Shown piece by piece: positions 39,478-48,151 of a stretch of DNA of 64,000 nucleotides. The notes beneath the pieces were generated by a model. That model did no database searches, had not been told where the DNA came from, and saw only the letters and a program-made list of their open reading frames with translations. The stretch covers positions 1 through 64,000 of the forward strand of contig CAKUCX010000011.1 of NCBI GenBank assembly GCA_934643865.1, in the 5' to 3' direction. Made by a program: the position numbers and the translations under genes. How positions within the stretch are numbered: the stretch's first letter is position 1; every line of letters begins with the position of its first letter. Origin of the DNA: an uncultured Kiritimatiellota bacterium. Its GTDB lineage: Bacteria > Verrucomicrobiota > Kiritimatiellia > RFP12 > UBA1067.

Positions 39478-40836
39478 CTACGGCACACGGTCGAATGCCG
39501 TGGCCGGACCGCTGAAGTAGAACTCCTGGCCCGTCGCGTCCATCACGCTGCGCCAGAGGTCGCCGTCGAGGCGCACCTGCTGGCGCTCGATCGTCGCAAG
39601 GCGGATCGGGACGAGCGTGTAGCTGTCGCCCACCGTCCCGACGACGCAGTTCGTGCGCCCGGCCATCGCGGCGTGGACGGCGTTGCGCGCGAGCATGTAG
39701 CAGCGGATGGCGTCCGTCCCGCGCGCCGGCACGCTGCGGATCATGTAGCTCGGGTCGAAGTACTTGACGCTTGAGGGGATGCCCTTCGCCTTGAAGTGGG
39801 CGGTGATCTGGCGCTTGAGGAACTCGCCGACATCCTTCTTGAGGACGTTCCCGCTCGCGTCCGTCTCCGTCTTTCCCTCCATGAGCCGCTGCCCCGCGCC
39901 CTCCGCGACGACGACGACGACGTGCGTCTTGCCGCTCGCGAAGCGCCGCTCCAGGGCGGCGAGCAGGCCGTTCGGCCCCTTGAGCTCGAAGTCGGCCTCT
40001 GGGATGAGGCAGAAGTTCACGACGGGGTTCGCGAGCGCGGCGTAGGCCGTGATGAAGCCCGAGTCGCGGCCCATGAGCTTCACGAGCCCGACGCCGTTCA
40101 TCGTGCCCTTCGCCTCGACGTGCGCGCTGCGGATGACGTTCGTCGCCTCCGCGACGGCCGTCTCGAAGCCGAAGGACGGCCCCACGAACTGGAGGTCGTT
40201 GTCGATCGTCTTCGGGACGCCCACGACGGAGATCGAGAGATGCCGCGCGAGGCACATCTCCGCGATGTCGCGCGCGCAGCGCAGCGAGCCGTCGCCGCCG
40301 ATGCAGAAGAGGACGTTGATGTTCATCCGCACGAGCGTGTCGACGAGCTCCTCCGTCGGCTGCTGGCCGCGCGAGCCGCCGAGGACCGTGCCGCCGATCT
40401 CGTGGATCGTGTCGACCTTGTCGGGGTCGAGGAGCAGCGGCTCCTGCCCGCCGCGCGGCGTGAGGCCCGCGTAGCCGTAGCGGATGCCGTAGATCGTCGT
40501 GATGCCGTAGTCGAAGGAGAGGATCTCGACGAGGCCCTTGATGACGTTGTTGAGGCCGGGGCAGAGGCCGCCCGCCGTGAGGATCCCGACGCGCGTCCAG
40601 GCGGGGTCGTGGAAGATCCGCTCGTGCGGGCCCGCGCGCTCGAAGCTCGGCTCGTGGCCGAGGCGCTCTTCGAGGAGGCGCAGGAGGGGCACGCTCTCGT
40701 CGAGGAAGACGCGCCCGCCCTCGGGGATGAAGGCGTGGTGGCGCACGGGCGAAGGGATCGTGCAGGCGCCCAGCGTGTTCACGTCGAACGGGTAGGCCGC
40801 GGGATCTGCGGCGATTTTCTCGAAGGTCGGCGACAT
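39478..40836 (-). CDS. 6-phosphofructokinase, ATP-dependent TP0108-like clade
   Basis: The 452-residue enzyme is a long-type PfkA homologue with an N-terminal extension of about 80 residues before TRVGILTAGGLCPGLN. Phosphoryl-donor residues are mixed: GGDGS (Gly183, as in ATP enzymes) with PKTIDND (Lys209, as in PPi enzymes). This combination is known in the ATP-dependent clade that includes Treponema pallidum TP0108. MGRDSGFIT and the C-terminal PSYMIRSVPA region match that clade. Donor choice is inferred. It lies 77 bp downstream of the ribokinase gene and may share its promoter. Confidence 0.9.
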   Translation of the reverse strand: MSPTFEKIAADPAAYPFDVNTLGACTIPSPVRHHAFIPEGGRVFLDESVPLLRLLEERLGHEPSFERAGPHERIFHDPAWTRVGILTAGGLCPGLNNVIKGLVEILSFDYGITTIYGIRYGYAGLTPRGGQEPLLLDPDKVDTIHEIGGTVLGGSRGQQPTEELVDTLVRMNINVLFCIGGDGSLRCARDIAEMCLARHLSISVVGVPKTIDNDLQFVGPSFGFETAVAEATNVIRSAHVEAKGTMNGVGLVKLMGRDSGFITAYAALANPVVNFCLIPEADFELKGPNGLLAALERRFASGKTHVVVVVAEGAGQRLMEGKTETDASGNVLKKDVGEFLKRQITAHFKAKGIPSSVKYFDPSYMIRSVPARGTDAIRCYMLARNAVHAAMAGRTNCVVGTVGDSYTLVPIRLATIERQQVRLDGDLWRSVMDATGQEFYFSGPATAFDRVP

Positions 40837-40912
40837 GTTGCGAAGTGGGAGTTTGGTGTTGGGAGGTGGGGCGGGAGCAGGCAGTCAGGGGCCAGAGGGA
40901 CTCGGCCTTTCC

Positions 40913-41800
40913 TCAACCCAGCTCCCTCCTGAAGGGGATGGAGGACTGGGCGCCGGGGCGGGTGACGGCGATCGCCGCGGCCGCCTGTGCAAAGGCGACG
41001 GCCTCGTCGACGCAACGGCCTTCGGAGAGGGCGACGGCGAACGCGCCGTTGAACGTGTCGCCTGCGGCGACCGCGTCGACGGCCTTGACCGGCCTGGCGG
41101 GGAAGATCCGCCCGTCCGCATAGCACCCCTGCGCGCCGAGCGTGATCGCGACATGCGCAACGCCGCGCCCTTCGAGGACGCGCGCCGCCGCCCGGGCGCT
41201 CGCGAGATCGCCGACCTCCACGCCCGTGAGGCGCGCCGCCTCGGTCTCGTTCGGCGTGATCCAGTCGAGGCAGGCGTAAAGCGCGGGCGGGAGCGCCGCC
41301 GCCGGCGCCGGATTGAGGATGACGGGGACGCCTTTCGCATGCGCCGTCTGCGCGGCCCACGCGACGGTCTCAAGCGGCGTCTCAAGCTGGAGGAGAAGCG
41401 CGTCCGCCCGCTCGATGTCCGAGGCGAACGGCGCGACGTCCTGCGGGGTCAGCGTCCCGTTCGCGCCGAGCGCGACGGAAATGCAGTTCTGCCCCTCCGC
41501 GTCGACGAGGATGACGGCCGTCCCCGACGCCGCCGTCCTGTCGACGACGAGGCGCGCGTCGATGCCCTCGTCCTTGAGGCGCCGCGCCGCGTCGCGCCCG
41601 AAGACGTCGTCCCCGACCTTGGCGATGAACAGGCACCGCCCCCCCTGGGCGGAAAGGCGCGCGACGGCGACGGCCTGGTTGGCGCCTTTCCCGCCGGGGT
41701 TCATCATGAACGACCCGCCGCACACGGTCTCGCCCGGCACGGGAATCTTCGCGCCGGAGATGACCATGTCCATGTTCGTGCTGCCCAGTACGACAATCAT
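40913..41800 (-). CDS. rbsK: ribokinase-family (PfkB) carbohydrate kinase
   Basis: The 295-residue protein has the PfkB signatures: N-terminal GSTNMDMV, the GGKGANQAVA substrate/lid motif near residue 40, the ITLGAQGCY segment and the C-terminal AAGDTFNGAFAVAL anion hole with the catalytic Asp. It probably phosphorylates ribose. The ATG at 41800 is preferred over that at 41806 because AAGGAG lies 7 nt upstream of it. Its promoter is embedded in the last codons of the preceding gene. Confidence 0.88.
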   Translation of the reverse strand: MIVVLGSTNMDMVISGAKIPVPGETVCGGSFMMNPGGKGANQAVAVARLSAQGGRCLFIAKVGDDVFGRDAARRLKDEGIDARLVVDRTAASGTAVILVDAEGQNCISVALGANGTLTPQDVAPFASDIERADALLLQLETPLETVAWAAQTAHAKGVPVILNPAPAAALPPALYACLDWITPNETEAARLTGVEVGDLASARAAARVLEGRGVAHVAITLGAQGCYADGRIFPARPVKAVDAVAAGDTFNGAFAVALSEGRCVDEAVAFAQAAAAIAVTRPGAQSSIPFRRELG

Positions 41801-41813
41801 CACCATGCTCCTT

Positions 41814-43121
41814 TCAGGAGGAAAGAGCAGTATAGCACATTTTGCGCGCGGCAGGCGCGGCCGGGCCGAACGCCGCCGCGCAGGAGGCGGCGAGGGCGAG
41901 CAATGAGTCGCCTGCGATACGCGCATCCGTCGAAGCCCAGGCCAGCGTCGAGGCGCGGCCGTGCGTGCCCCTGATCCGTCCCGCGTCCTGGCACGTCTTC
42001 GGCGGGAAGGAGCGGTCGAAGAAGAGTTCGCAGGGGTCGTAGCCAGGCTTGTTGTGGATGTCGATGTGCGTCGCCCAGTCCGGCGCCTCGCGCCGATCCG
42101 TCCACCACGGATAGGCGCACCAGCTCCCCTTCTTCGCAAGGAGCAGGATCTCGCCCGCCGAGGGATGCGCCCAGTCCTGGCCGGCGCGCCGCTCGACGCA
42201 TGCGTAGTCCCCCGTCCGCTCCAGGAGCCGCGCGACGCATTCGACGTCCTCCTCCCGCCGAACGTGGACATGCGCGACTTCGTGGTCGCACAGCGCAAAC
42301 GCGCGCGACGTGTAGAAGTCGGGATAGGCCCGTCCCGCGACCGGGCGCACCGCGAAGAGGCCCGCCGCGCGCAGCGTGGCGTTCGGGCGGGCGGGCGGGC
42401 GCTCCACCGCCGCAATCGCGTAATCGCCGCAGACGGTCAGCGCGCAGCCTTGGCGCGCGGCGAAGTCGGCGACCGCCTCCAGCTGGGCGCGGAACGCCGC
42501 ATGCGCCTTCTCTGCGGCCGACGAATCCGGCCCGTGCCGCTGCGCCTCGTAGTCAAGGGTCGGCAGGTAGAGGAAGGCGATGTCGACCGCATGCGCCTCG
42601 GCCATCGCGAAGAAGTTCGCCAGCACCGCGCGCCCCACGTTCGGCGAGGCGAACGGCCCCCAGTAGCGGTGGAGCGGGAACGTGCCACACCGCCGGTCCA
42701 GCACGTCGCCCATCTCGGCCGGCTGCGTGTAGTTGCGCATGATCATCCCGCCGCCGTGCTTGTGGATCGGCGCGGGCGAGAGGACGGCGTCGACGCGCTC
42801 GCCGAGCGACTGCTGCCAGAAGAACATCCCCACGCGCGCGCGCGCCGCGCGCGCGGCATCCCAGATGCGCGGCCCCTCGACAAGCGCCGCCGACTGCTCC
42901 CAGAGCGAGGGCCTTCGGAGCGTGCGCGAGAAGACGCCGTTCGACGTCATGCCGTGGATGCGCGGCGGCGCCGCCGTGCGGAACGACGCCTGCGCCGTGC
43001 AGGTGACGGCGGGGAAGACGCTCGCGGCGGGCTTGAACTCCAGGCCCGCCATCCTCAGCCGGCTTCGCCGCGCGAGATCCTCATAGCCGAGCCCTGCGGC
43101 CATCACAATCAGATGCGTCAT
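41814..43121 (-). CDS. alkaline-phosphatase superfamily protein (nucleotide pyrophosphatase/phosphodiesterase type)
   Basis: The 435-residue protein has the fold and some motifs of type I phosphodiesterase/nucleotide pyrophosphatases: ASVFPAVTCTAQASFRT at about residues 33-49 with the nucleophile Thr, HGMTSNGVFSR, a central YLPTLDYEAQRHGPDS with metal-binding Asp and His, and CGDYAI. It lacks a signal peptide. A GGAAGGGGGG ribosome binding site precedes the ATG. The C-terminal residues KMCYTALSS are encoded by the DNA that also forms the -10 region of the ribokinase gene. Confidence 0.82.
   Translation of the reverse strand: MTHLIVMAAGLGYEDLARRSRLRMAGLEFKPAASVFPAVTCTAQASFRTAAPPRIHGMTSNGVFSRTLRRPSLWEQSAALVEGPRIWDAARAARARVGMFFWQQSLGERVDAVLSPAPIHKHGGGMIMRNYTQPAEMGDVLDRRCGTFPLHRYWGPFASPNVGRAVLANFFAMAEAHAVDIAFLYLPTLDYEAQRHGPDSSAAEKAHAAFRAQLEAVADFAARQGCALTVCGDYAIAAVERPPARPNATLRAAGLFAVRPVAGRAYPDFYTSRAFALCDHEVAHVHVRREEDVECVARLLERTGDYACVERRAGQDWAHPSAGEILLLAKKGSWCAYPWWTDRREAPDWATHIDIHNKPGYDPCELFFDRSFPPKTCQDAGRIRGTHGRASTLAWASTDARIAGDSLLALAASCAAAFGPAAPAARKMCYTALSS
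41829..41837 (-). promoter_or_regulatory. extended -10 promoter of the ribokinase gene, inside the preceding coding sequence
   Basis: The minus strand reads TGCTATACT within the last nine codons of the phosphodiesterase gene, 28 nt before the ATG at 41800. Confidence 0.65.
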
Positions 43122-43217
43122 GCGCCTGTCCCCCCTTCCTGCCCGGCGCCGCCGCAGGGCGGCGCCCGAAGGCGGCCTCCGCGCGGTCCGTCGACCGCCC
43201 TCGGGGCCTTCATCTCG

Positions 43218-44000
43218 CTAGAACGTGACGGCGACGTCGTCGCCGAGCGCGCGGCGGATCCGCTTCATCTCCTCGGCGGGGATCGGGCAGCCCGCGAGCG
43301 AGAGCGAGGAGAGCGTGCGCCAGCCGGAGAGGTCGTCCGGCAGCTTCGCGACGCGGCAGCCCGCGAACGACACGTTCCGCAGCGCGGACAAGGACGTGAG
43401 CCACGCGGGCACGTCGGCGATTGCGTTGTGGTCGAGGACGACGTCCTCGATGAGCGGGCAGTCCTTCAGGAAGGCGGGGACGGCCGTGAGCTTGTTGCGC
43501 GCCGCATAGAGGCGGCGCAGGTCCTTCAGGCGGCCGAGAGCCGGGGGAAGCGCCGTCAACCGGTTCTCGTTCAGCCGCAGATAGCGCAGATGCGCGGCGT
43601 CGCCGAGCGCGTCCGGCACCTCCGTAAGCTTGTTGCCGTCAAGGTTCAGGTAGGCGAGCGCGGGCAACTTCGCAAGCGCGGCGGGCAGCGCCGCCAGCTC
43701 GTTGCGCGCCAGCCACAGGCGCGTGAGCGACGGAAGCGCGAAGACCTCCTCCGGCACGGCCGTCAGCGCCCGCTCGGAAAGGTCGAGCTCGCGAAGGGCG
43801 GGCAGGTCCGCCAAAGCCCCCTTCGCGAGCGGCTCCGCGCCGCCGCGCAGGTAGAGGCGCACGACTGCGGCACGGTTCGTCGCGGCGAGCGCCGCGAGGG
43901 AGGTGACGGGCGTCGCGTCCGCCGGGCGGCCACGGTCGCCAAAGCATCCAGCCAGCGCGGCGCACGCGGCCGCAGCAAGAATCAGCGTTGTCGGCTTCAT
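43218..44000 (-). CDS. leucine-rich-repeat lipoprotein
   Basis: The 260-residue protein has a lipobox (ALAGC, Cys19) followed by about eight leucine-rich repeats of 22-23 residues, such as LPSLTRLWLARNELAALPAAL and its neighbours. It is probably anchored to the outer membrane and binds a protein or glycan partner. It starts 5 bp after the stop of the V-ATPase K subunit gene on the same strand, so it is likely co-transcribed with the ATPase, although no functional link is known. A GC-rich hairpin (43145-43168) follows the gene. Confidence 0.85.
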   Translation of the reverse strand: MKPTTLILAAAACAALAGCFGDRGRPADATPVTSLAALAATNRAAVVRLYLRGGAEPLAKGALADLPALRELDLSERALTAVPEEVFALPSLTRLWLARNELAALPAALAKLPALAYLNLDGNKLTEVPDALGDAAHLRYLRLNENRLTALPPALGRLKDLRRLYAARNKLTAVPAFLKDCPLIEDVVLDHNAIADVPAWLTSLSALRNVSFAGCRVAKLPDDLSGWRTLSSLSLAGCPIPAEEMKRIRRALGDDVAVTF

Positions 44001-44005
44001 GGAGG

Positions 44006-44464
44006 CTACTTCACCGAGCCGAGGGCGATGAGCGCGAACACCATCGCGAAGATGGCCACCGTCTCGACGATGCCGAGCGCGGCGAGGTAGTTCGTGAAGC
44101 CCTGGTTCGTCTCGGCCTGCGCGTCGCACGCGGCGGCGGCGGCGCGGCCCTGGAAGAGCGCCGAGAGGCCGATCGCGAGGCCCGCGAAGACACCGGCCAC
44201 GAGGACGGGCACGCCCGAGCCGTCCGCGACCTTCCCGACCTTGCCGAGCATCGTGAACATGAGGATCATGCCGTAGAGCGTCTGCGTGATCGGCGCGCCC
44301 ACGAAGGAGAGCAGCAGGAACGGCGCCGGCTTGTTCGCGGCGTAGCACTTCTTCCACGCGCCGACGGCCGCGGAGGCCGCGAGCCCCGTGCCGAGCGCGC
44401 TGCCCGCGCCGGAAAGCCCCAAGCAGGCGATGGCGCCCGCGACGATCATTGCTGCATCACTCAT
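44006..44464 (-). CDS. atpK: V-type ATP synthase subunit K (proteolipid)
   Basis: The 152-residue protein forms the membrane rotor ring. It has four hydrophobic helices in two repeats, each GAxxxGxG-like (CLGLSGAGSALGTG and later GIVETVAIFAMVFALIAL). Expected ion-binding Gln/Glu residues lie in the second and fourth helices (the last in GIVETVAIF). Gene order on the strand is D-I-K. Confidence 0.9.
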   Translation of the reverse strand: MSDAAMIVAGAIACLGLSGAGSALGTGLAASAAVGAWKKCYAANKPAPFLLLSFVGAPITQTLYGMILMFTMLGKVGKVADGSGVPVLVAGVFAGLAIGLSALFQGRAAAAACDAQAETNQGFTNYLAALGIVETVAIFAMVFALIALGSVK

Positions 44465-44500
44465 GGTTTCTCCTTGTGGTTCAATCGGTTGACGAAAGGT

Positions 44501-46213
44501 TCAGGGCCGCGCGCCCTGGCGGCGGAACGGACGGTAGGCGTGGCCCGACCACGTGACGCCCTTGTGGTTCGAGAACTCCAGCGTGTTCAGGCGCACGGCG
44601 TGGACGAGGATCGAAAGCCCCGCCATCGCGAGGTTGAGCCCGTGGCCCACGAGCAGGATCGCGACCATCCCCACCGCGAGGAGCGCGGAGGTCCACCAGG
44701 CGTGCCCGGCGTGCGCGACGTTCAGCGCCATCATGTTGAAGTTCTCCGCCACCTTCACCGAGGCGAGCCCCACCGCGAAGAGGCGCACGTACGAGATGAC
44801 GTCCCCCAGCGCGCTCATGATGCTGAGCGGCAGCATGCCCAGCTCCGCGCCGTGCGCCTTCAGCTCGGACGGCTTGACCGTGAAGAGGAACACGAGGGCG
44901 ACCGAGACGCCGCCCACCCAGTACCCCCACGCCGGGAATGCGGGGAAGATCTTGACGATCGTGTTCGTGACGAGGTACATCGTGAGGAGGATGCCCGCCC
45001 AGCCGAACTCCGCCACCGCCGTCGAATCCGGCCACTTGCAGACGCCGTTCCAGACGCGCGCGAGCATGAGGTGCGAGACGCCGATCGTGAAGCAGAGGAG
45101 CATCATGTTGTCGTAGCTCGGGTCGGCAAGCCACTTCACCGTCGGCCAGTTCGCGCACCAGGGGATCCCCGCGCCGAACCAGGTGTTGGAGAGGACGCCC
45201 CAGGCGACCGTCGCGGACGAGAAGACTGTCAGGAGCGTGAGCCAGCTGCGGACGACGCGCGGCCGGTGGCGCGCCTCGCCCCTCGGCCGCGTCTTCCACC
45301 AGCCGAAGAGCGTCGCCGCGAGGAAGATCGCCCCGTAGGCGCCGTCGCCCACGAGCATCGCGAAGAAGAGCGAGAAAAAGCACATGAACGGCACGGACAC
45401 GTCCGACTCCGTGTAGGCCGGCGCGATGCCGAGCCCCGCGAAGAGCGCCGCGACGGAGCGGAAGAGCTTCGGCGGGCGGACGAGCGTGGGCGGGTCGTCG
45501 CCCGGCTCCGGGTCGCGCAGCAGGATGCCCCACGCCTTCGTGACGGCCTTCGCCCGCACCTGCGGGACGGCGTCCTGCGGCACCCAGCCCTCGATCCACG
45601 CGACGGCGCCCTGCGTCGCAAGCGCGTCGCGCGCGGCCGCGAAGGCCATGCGGTCCTTCAGCTCGGGGAAGCGGTCGTGGATCGCCCCCGCGCGCGCGTT
45701 GAGCGCGGCGAGCGCGCGCAGGAGGTCCGCAAGGGACGCCTCCGCCTCGGCGAGCCGCCGCCGCGTCTCGGAGAGGCGCTCCGCCGGAAGCGGGTCGGGC
45801 AGCGTCGCGACGGACGAAAGGTCGATGCCCGCGTCGAGAAGCCGCCGCGCGAGCGCGGGGTCGAAGTCGCCGTAGGGGGCGTACGTCCGCACGGTCTGGC
45901 GGAGCGCGTCGACCGCGTCGGCGAGCGCCGCGCGCTCCGCGTCCGCCTTCAGGACGGTCTTCACGAGATCGGCGCTGCGCACGGCCTCGAACCGCGCGTC
46001 CGCCTTCCCGGCGGGCGCCTCCTTCGCAGCCTTCGCGAGCACGCGCACCGCGCGCGCCGCGTCCGCAAGCGCGCCCTTCGCCGCCTCGGAGGCCGGCGAT
46101 GCGTCGCGGGCGACGTCCACGTGGACGCAGCCGAGGTCGCGCAGCGCCTCCAGCGCCTTCTCGCTCTCCTTCGCCACGCACACGAGCGCGAGACGCTTCA
46201 TCGGGACGATCAT
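44501..46213 (-). CDS. atpI: V-type ATP synthase subunit I
   Basis: The 570-residue stator/ion-channel subunit has a long charged coiled-coil N-terminal half (to about residue 300) and a membrane domain of about seven helices. The conserved MSALGDVISYVRLFAVGLASVKVAE segment holds the essential Arg of the proton/sodium path. The ATG at 46213 overlaps the stop of subunit D (ATGA). A second in-frame ATG at 46201 is possible. Confidence 0.92.
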   Translation of the reverse strand: MIVPMKRLALVCVAKESEKALEALRDLGCVHVDVARDASPASEAAKGALADAARAVRVLAKAAKEAPAGKADARFEAVRSADLVKTVLKADAERAALADAVDALRQTVRTYAPYGDFDPALARRLLDAGIDLSSVATLPDPLPAERLSETRRRLAEAEASLADLLRALAALNARAGAIHDRFPELKDRMAFAAARDALATQGAVAWIEGWVPQDAVPQVRAKAVTKAWGILLRDPEPGDDPPTLVRPPKLFRSVAALFAGLGIAPAYTESDVSVPFMCFFSLFFAMLVGDGAYGAIFLAATLFGWWKTRPRGEARHRPRVVRSWLTLLTVFSSATVAWGVLSNTWFGAGIPWCANWPTVKWLADPSYDNMMLLCFTIGVSHLMLARVWNGVCKWPDSTAVAEFGWAGILLTMYLVTNTIVKIFPAFPAWGYWVGGVSVALVFLFTVKPSELKAHGAELGMLPLSIMSALGDVISYVRLFAVGLASVKVAENFNMMALNVAHAGHAWWTSALLAVGMVAILLVGHGLNLAMAGLSILVHAVRLNTLEFSNHKGVTWSGHAYRPFRRQGARP

Positions 46214-46818
46214 GCCGCGTCCTCCCCGCCGGGCGCGCGGCCCTTGGCGATCTTGCCGCGCGTGACGGCCGCGGTCTGCTCGTCGCCGATCGCGATCTTG
46301 ATGACGCGGATGTTCTCCCGGCACTGTGGGATCTTCACCTTCTCAAAGAGGTTCACGCGCTGCGACGTCGTGCGCAGTTCGGCGGAGATGAGCGCGCGCT
46401 GGCGCTCCAGGACGGCGCGCTCGCACTGGAGCGCAAGGACGGACGTGAGGGTCGCCACGGCGTCGTCGACCCACGCCGGCGTCTCCCAGAGGTCGACGCT
46501 CTTCACGTCCGTCTCGATGCCGTCGAAGACGGGGATCTCGACGCCGGCGATGTTGGCCTTCGAGACGCGCACCTCCTTCACGGCGACGAGCCCGGCGAGC
46601 AGGTCTGCGCCCGTCGCGAGGAGTCCCACCCAGGCGTCGAGCCCCGCGCGCACGGCCTTCTCGCGCGCCGTCACGGCGTCCGCCTGCGCGACGATGCCGG
46701 CGATCTCGCCCTGAAGCTGCTGCTTCTTCAGTTGCAGCATGGGCAGAAAGCGCCGGAAGCGCTTGAGCGCGTCCGTCTGGGCCTTCAGCTCCGTCTTGGT
46801 CAGTTTGATCTTCGCCAT
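46210..46818 (-). CDS. atpD: V-type ATP synthase subunit D
   Basis: The 202-residue central-stalk subunit has the N-terminal KLTKTELKAQTDALKRFRRFLPMLQLKKQQL pattern and long helices at both ends. Its own promoter lies about 30 nt upstream. Catalytic subunits A and B and subunits C, E, F and G are not in this window, so the V-ATPase genes are split between loci. Confidence 0.9.
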   Translation of the reverse strand: MAKIKLTKTELKAQTDALKRFRRFLPMLQLKKQQLQGEIAGIVAQADAVTAREKAVRAGLDAWVGLLATGADLLAGLVAVKEVRVSKANIAGVEIPVFDGIETDVKSVDLWETPAWVDDAVATLTSVLALQCERAVLERQRALISAELRTTSQRVNLFEKVKIPQCRENIRVIKIAIGDEQTAAVTRGKIAKGRAPGGEDAA

Positions 46819-46847
46819 CGTCTGGAACCCCGTCGAAAACGCCTGCC

Positions 46848-46853
46848 ATTATA
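46848..46853 (-). promoter_or_regulatory. -10 promoter of the V-ATPase D-I-K genes
   Basis: The minus strand reads GTGTATAATGG. The hexamer TATAAT lies 29 nt before the atpD ATG. Confidence 0.6.
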
Positions 46854-46925
46854 CACGATTTTGCGGCCGAAAATCAAGCCTCGAACGGCCGCGCGGTTTT
46901 TGCGCGGCAGGACCCGGCGCATGCG

Positions 46926-46955
46926 AAAAGGGCACGGCGTCGCCGCCGTGCCCTT
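46926..46955 (-). terminator. Rho-independent terminator of gap
   Basis: A perfect 12-bp stem (46928-46939 with 46944-46955) and 4-nt loop lie about 25 bp past the gap stop codon. The stem runs into TTTT on the minus strand. Confidence 0.85.
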
Positions 46956-46980
46956 CCCTTCGATTCCCCGCGAGGGGCAT

Positions 46981-47997
46981 CTACTTCGCGATGACGCGCA
47001 CCATTTCGAGGACCTTGTTGGAATAGCCCCACTCGTTGTCGTACCACGCGCAGACCTTGACGAACGTCGGGTCGAGCTGGATGCCGGCCTTGACGTCGAA
47101 CACGGAGGTCTTGGACTCGTTGCGGAAGTCGGTCGAGACAACCGCCTCGTCCGTGTAGCCGAGCACGCCCTTGAGGCCGCCCTCGCACACGCACTTCTCG
47201 GAGGCCGCCTTCATCGCCGCGCAGATCTCCTCGTACGTCGCCGGCTTCTCGAGCTCGGCCGTGAGGTCGACGAACGAGACGTCGGACGTCGGCACGCGCA
47301 CGGACATGCCCGTCAGCTTGCCGTTGAGGACGGGGAGAACCTTGCCGACGGCCTTCGCCGCGCCCGTCGAGGACGGAATCATGTTCTCCAGGATGCCGCG
47401 GCCGCCGCGCCAGTCCTTCTTGGACGGGCCGTCGACCGTCTTCTGCGTCGCCGTGGCGGCGTGGATCGTCGTCATGAGGCCGCGCTTGATGCCGAAGGTG
47501 TCCTGGAGGACCTTGGAGATCGGCGCGAGGCAGTTCGTCGTGCAGGAGGCGTTGGAGATGATGTCCTGGCCGGCGTAGGTCGTGTGGTTGACGCCGTAGA
47601 CGAACATCGGGGTCGCGTCCTTGGACGGCGCCGACATGATGACCTTCTTCGCGCCCGCCGTGATGTGCATGCGCGCCTTCTCGTCCGTGAGGAAGAGGCC
47701 CGTCGACTCGACGACGACCTCGGCACCGACCTCATCCCACTTCAGCTGGGTCGGGTCCTTCTCGGCCGTGAGGCGGATCTTCTTGCCGTCGACGGTCATG
47801 GTCGAGCCCTCGACCGCGATGTCGTGCTTGAACGTGCCGTGGACGGAGTCGTACTTCAGCATGTAGGCGAGGTAGTCGGGGTCGAGGAGGTCGTTGATGC
47901 CGACGATCTCGATGTCGTTCGCGAAGTTCTCAACCGCCGCGCGGAAAACCATGCGGCCGATGCGGCCGAAGCCGTTGATGCCAACCTTGATAGCCAT
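46981..47997 (-). CDS. gapA: glyceraldehyde-3-phosphate dehydrogenase
   Basis: The 338-residue glycolytic enzyme has the NAD-binding GINGFGRIGR at the N-terminus, the catalytic SNASCTTNCLAP with active Cys near residue 154, and WYDNEWGYS near the C-terminus. AAAGGAG lies 9 nt before the ATG. It has its own promoter and terminator, so it is monocistronic. Confidence 0.97.
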   Translation of the reverse strand: MAIKVGINGFGRIGRMVFRAAVENFANDIEIVGINDLLDPDYLAYMLKYDSVHGTFKHDIAVEGSTMTVDGKKIRLTAEKDPTQLKWDEVGAEVVVESTGLFLTDEKARMHITAGAKKVIMSAPSKDATPMFVYGVNHTTYAGQDIISNASCTTNCLAPISKVLQDTFGIKRGLMTTIHAATATQKTVDGPSKKDWRGGRGILENMIPSSTGAAKAVGKVLPVLNGKLTGMSVRVPTSDVSFVDLTAELEKPATYEEICAAMKAASEKCVCEGGLKGVLGYTDEAVVSTDFRNESKTSVFDVKAGIQLDPTFVKVCAWYDNEWGYSNKVLEMVRVIAK

Positions 47998-48057
47998 TTC
48001 TTTGTACTCCTTTAAACCCCTTCGGAAGACCTTCCTCCGTCGGAAAAAACGGGATGC

Positions 48058-48066
48058 AATATAGCA
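48058..48066 (-). promoter_or_regulatory. extended -10 promoter of gapA
   Basis: The minus strand reads TGCTATATT, giving a leader of about 55 nt. It is divergent from the CAAX protease promoter at 48136. Confidence 0.65.
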
Positions 48067-48135
48067 AAACCGCGCCAATGCGTCAAGCGTCAACGGCGTT
48101 TTGCGCGGATTCTCACAGTGAAGGCGGCGGTTTTG

Positions 48136-48144
48136 TGGTACAAT
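48136..48144 (+). promoter_or_regulatory. extended -10 promoter of the CAAX-type protease gene (leaderless)
   Basis: The plus strand reads TGGTACAAT. The ATG inside this box is not a usable start. A GTG lies 7 nt after the hexamer. Confidence 0.6.
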
Positions 48145-48151
48145 GGACGCC

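Noticed and set aside
43145..43168. Terminator after the LRR gene
   Set aside because: The hairpin is strong but has no U-run and is followed directly by the ribosome binding site of the next gene.
48143..48145. ATG at 48143 as the start of the CAAX-type protease
   Set aside because: It is part of the TACAATG -10 region. The GTG at 48152 is compatible with transcription start.
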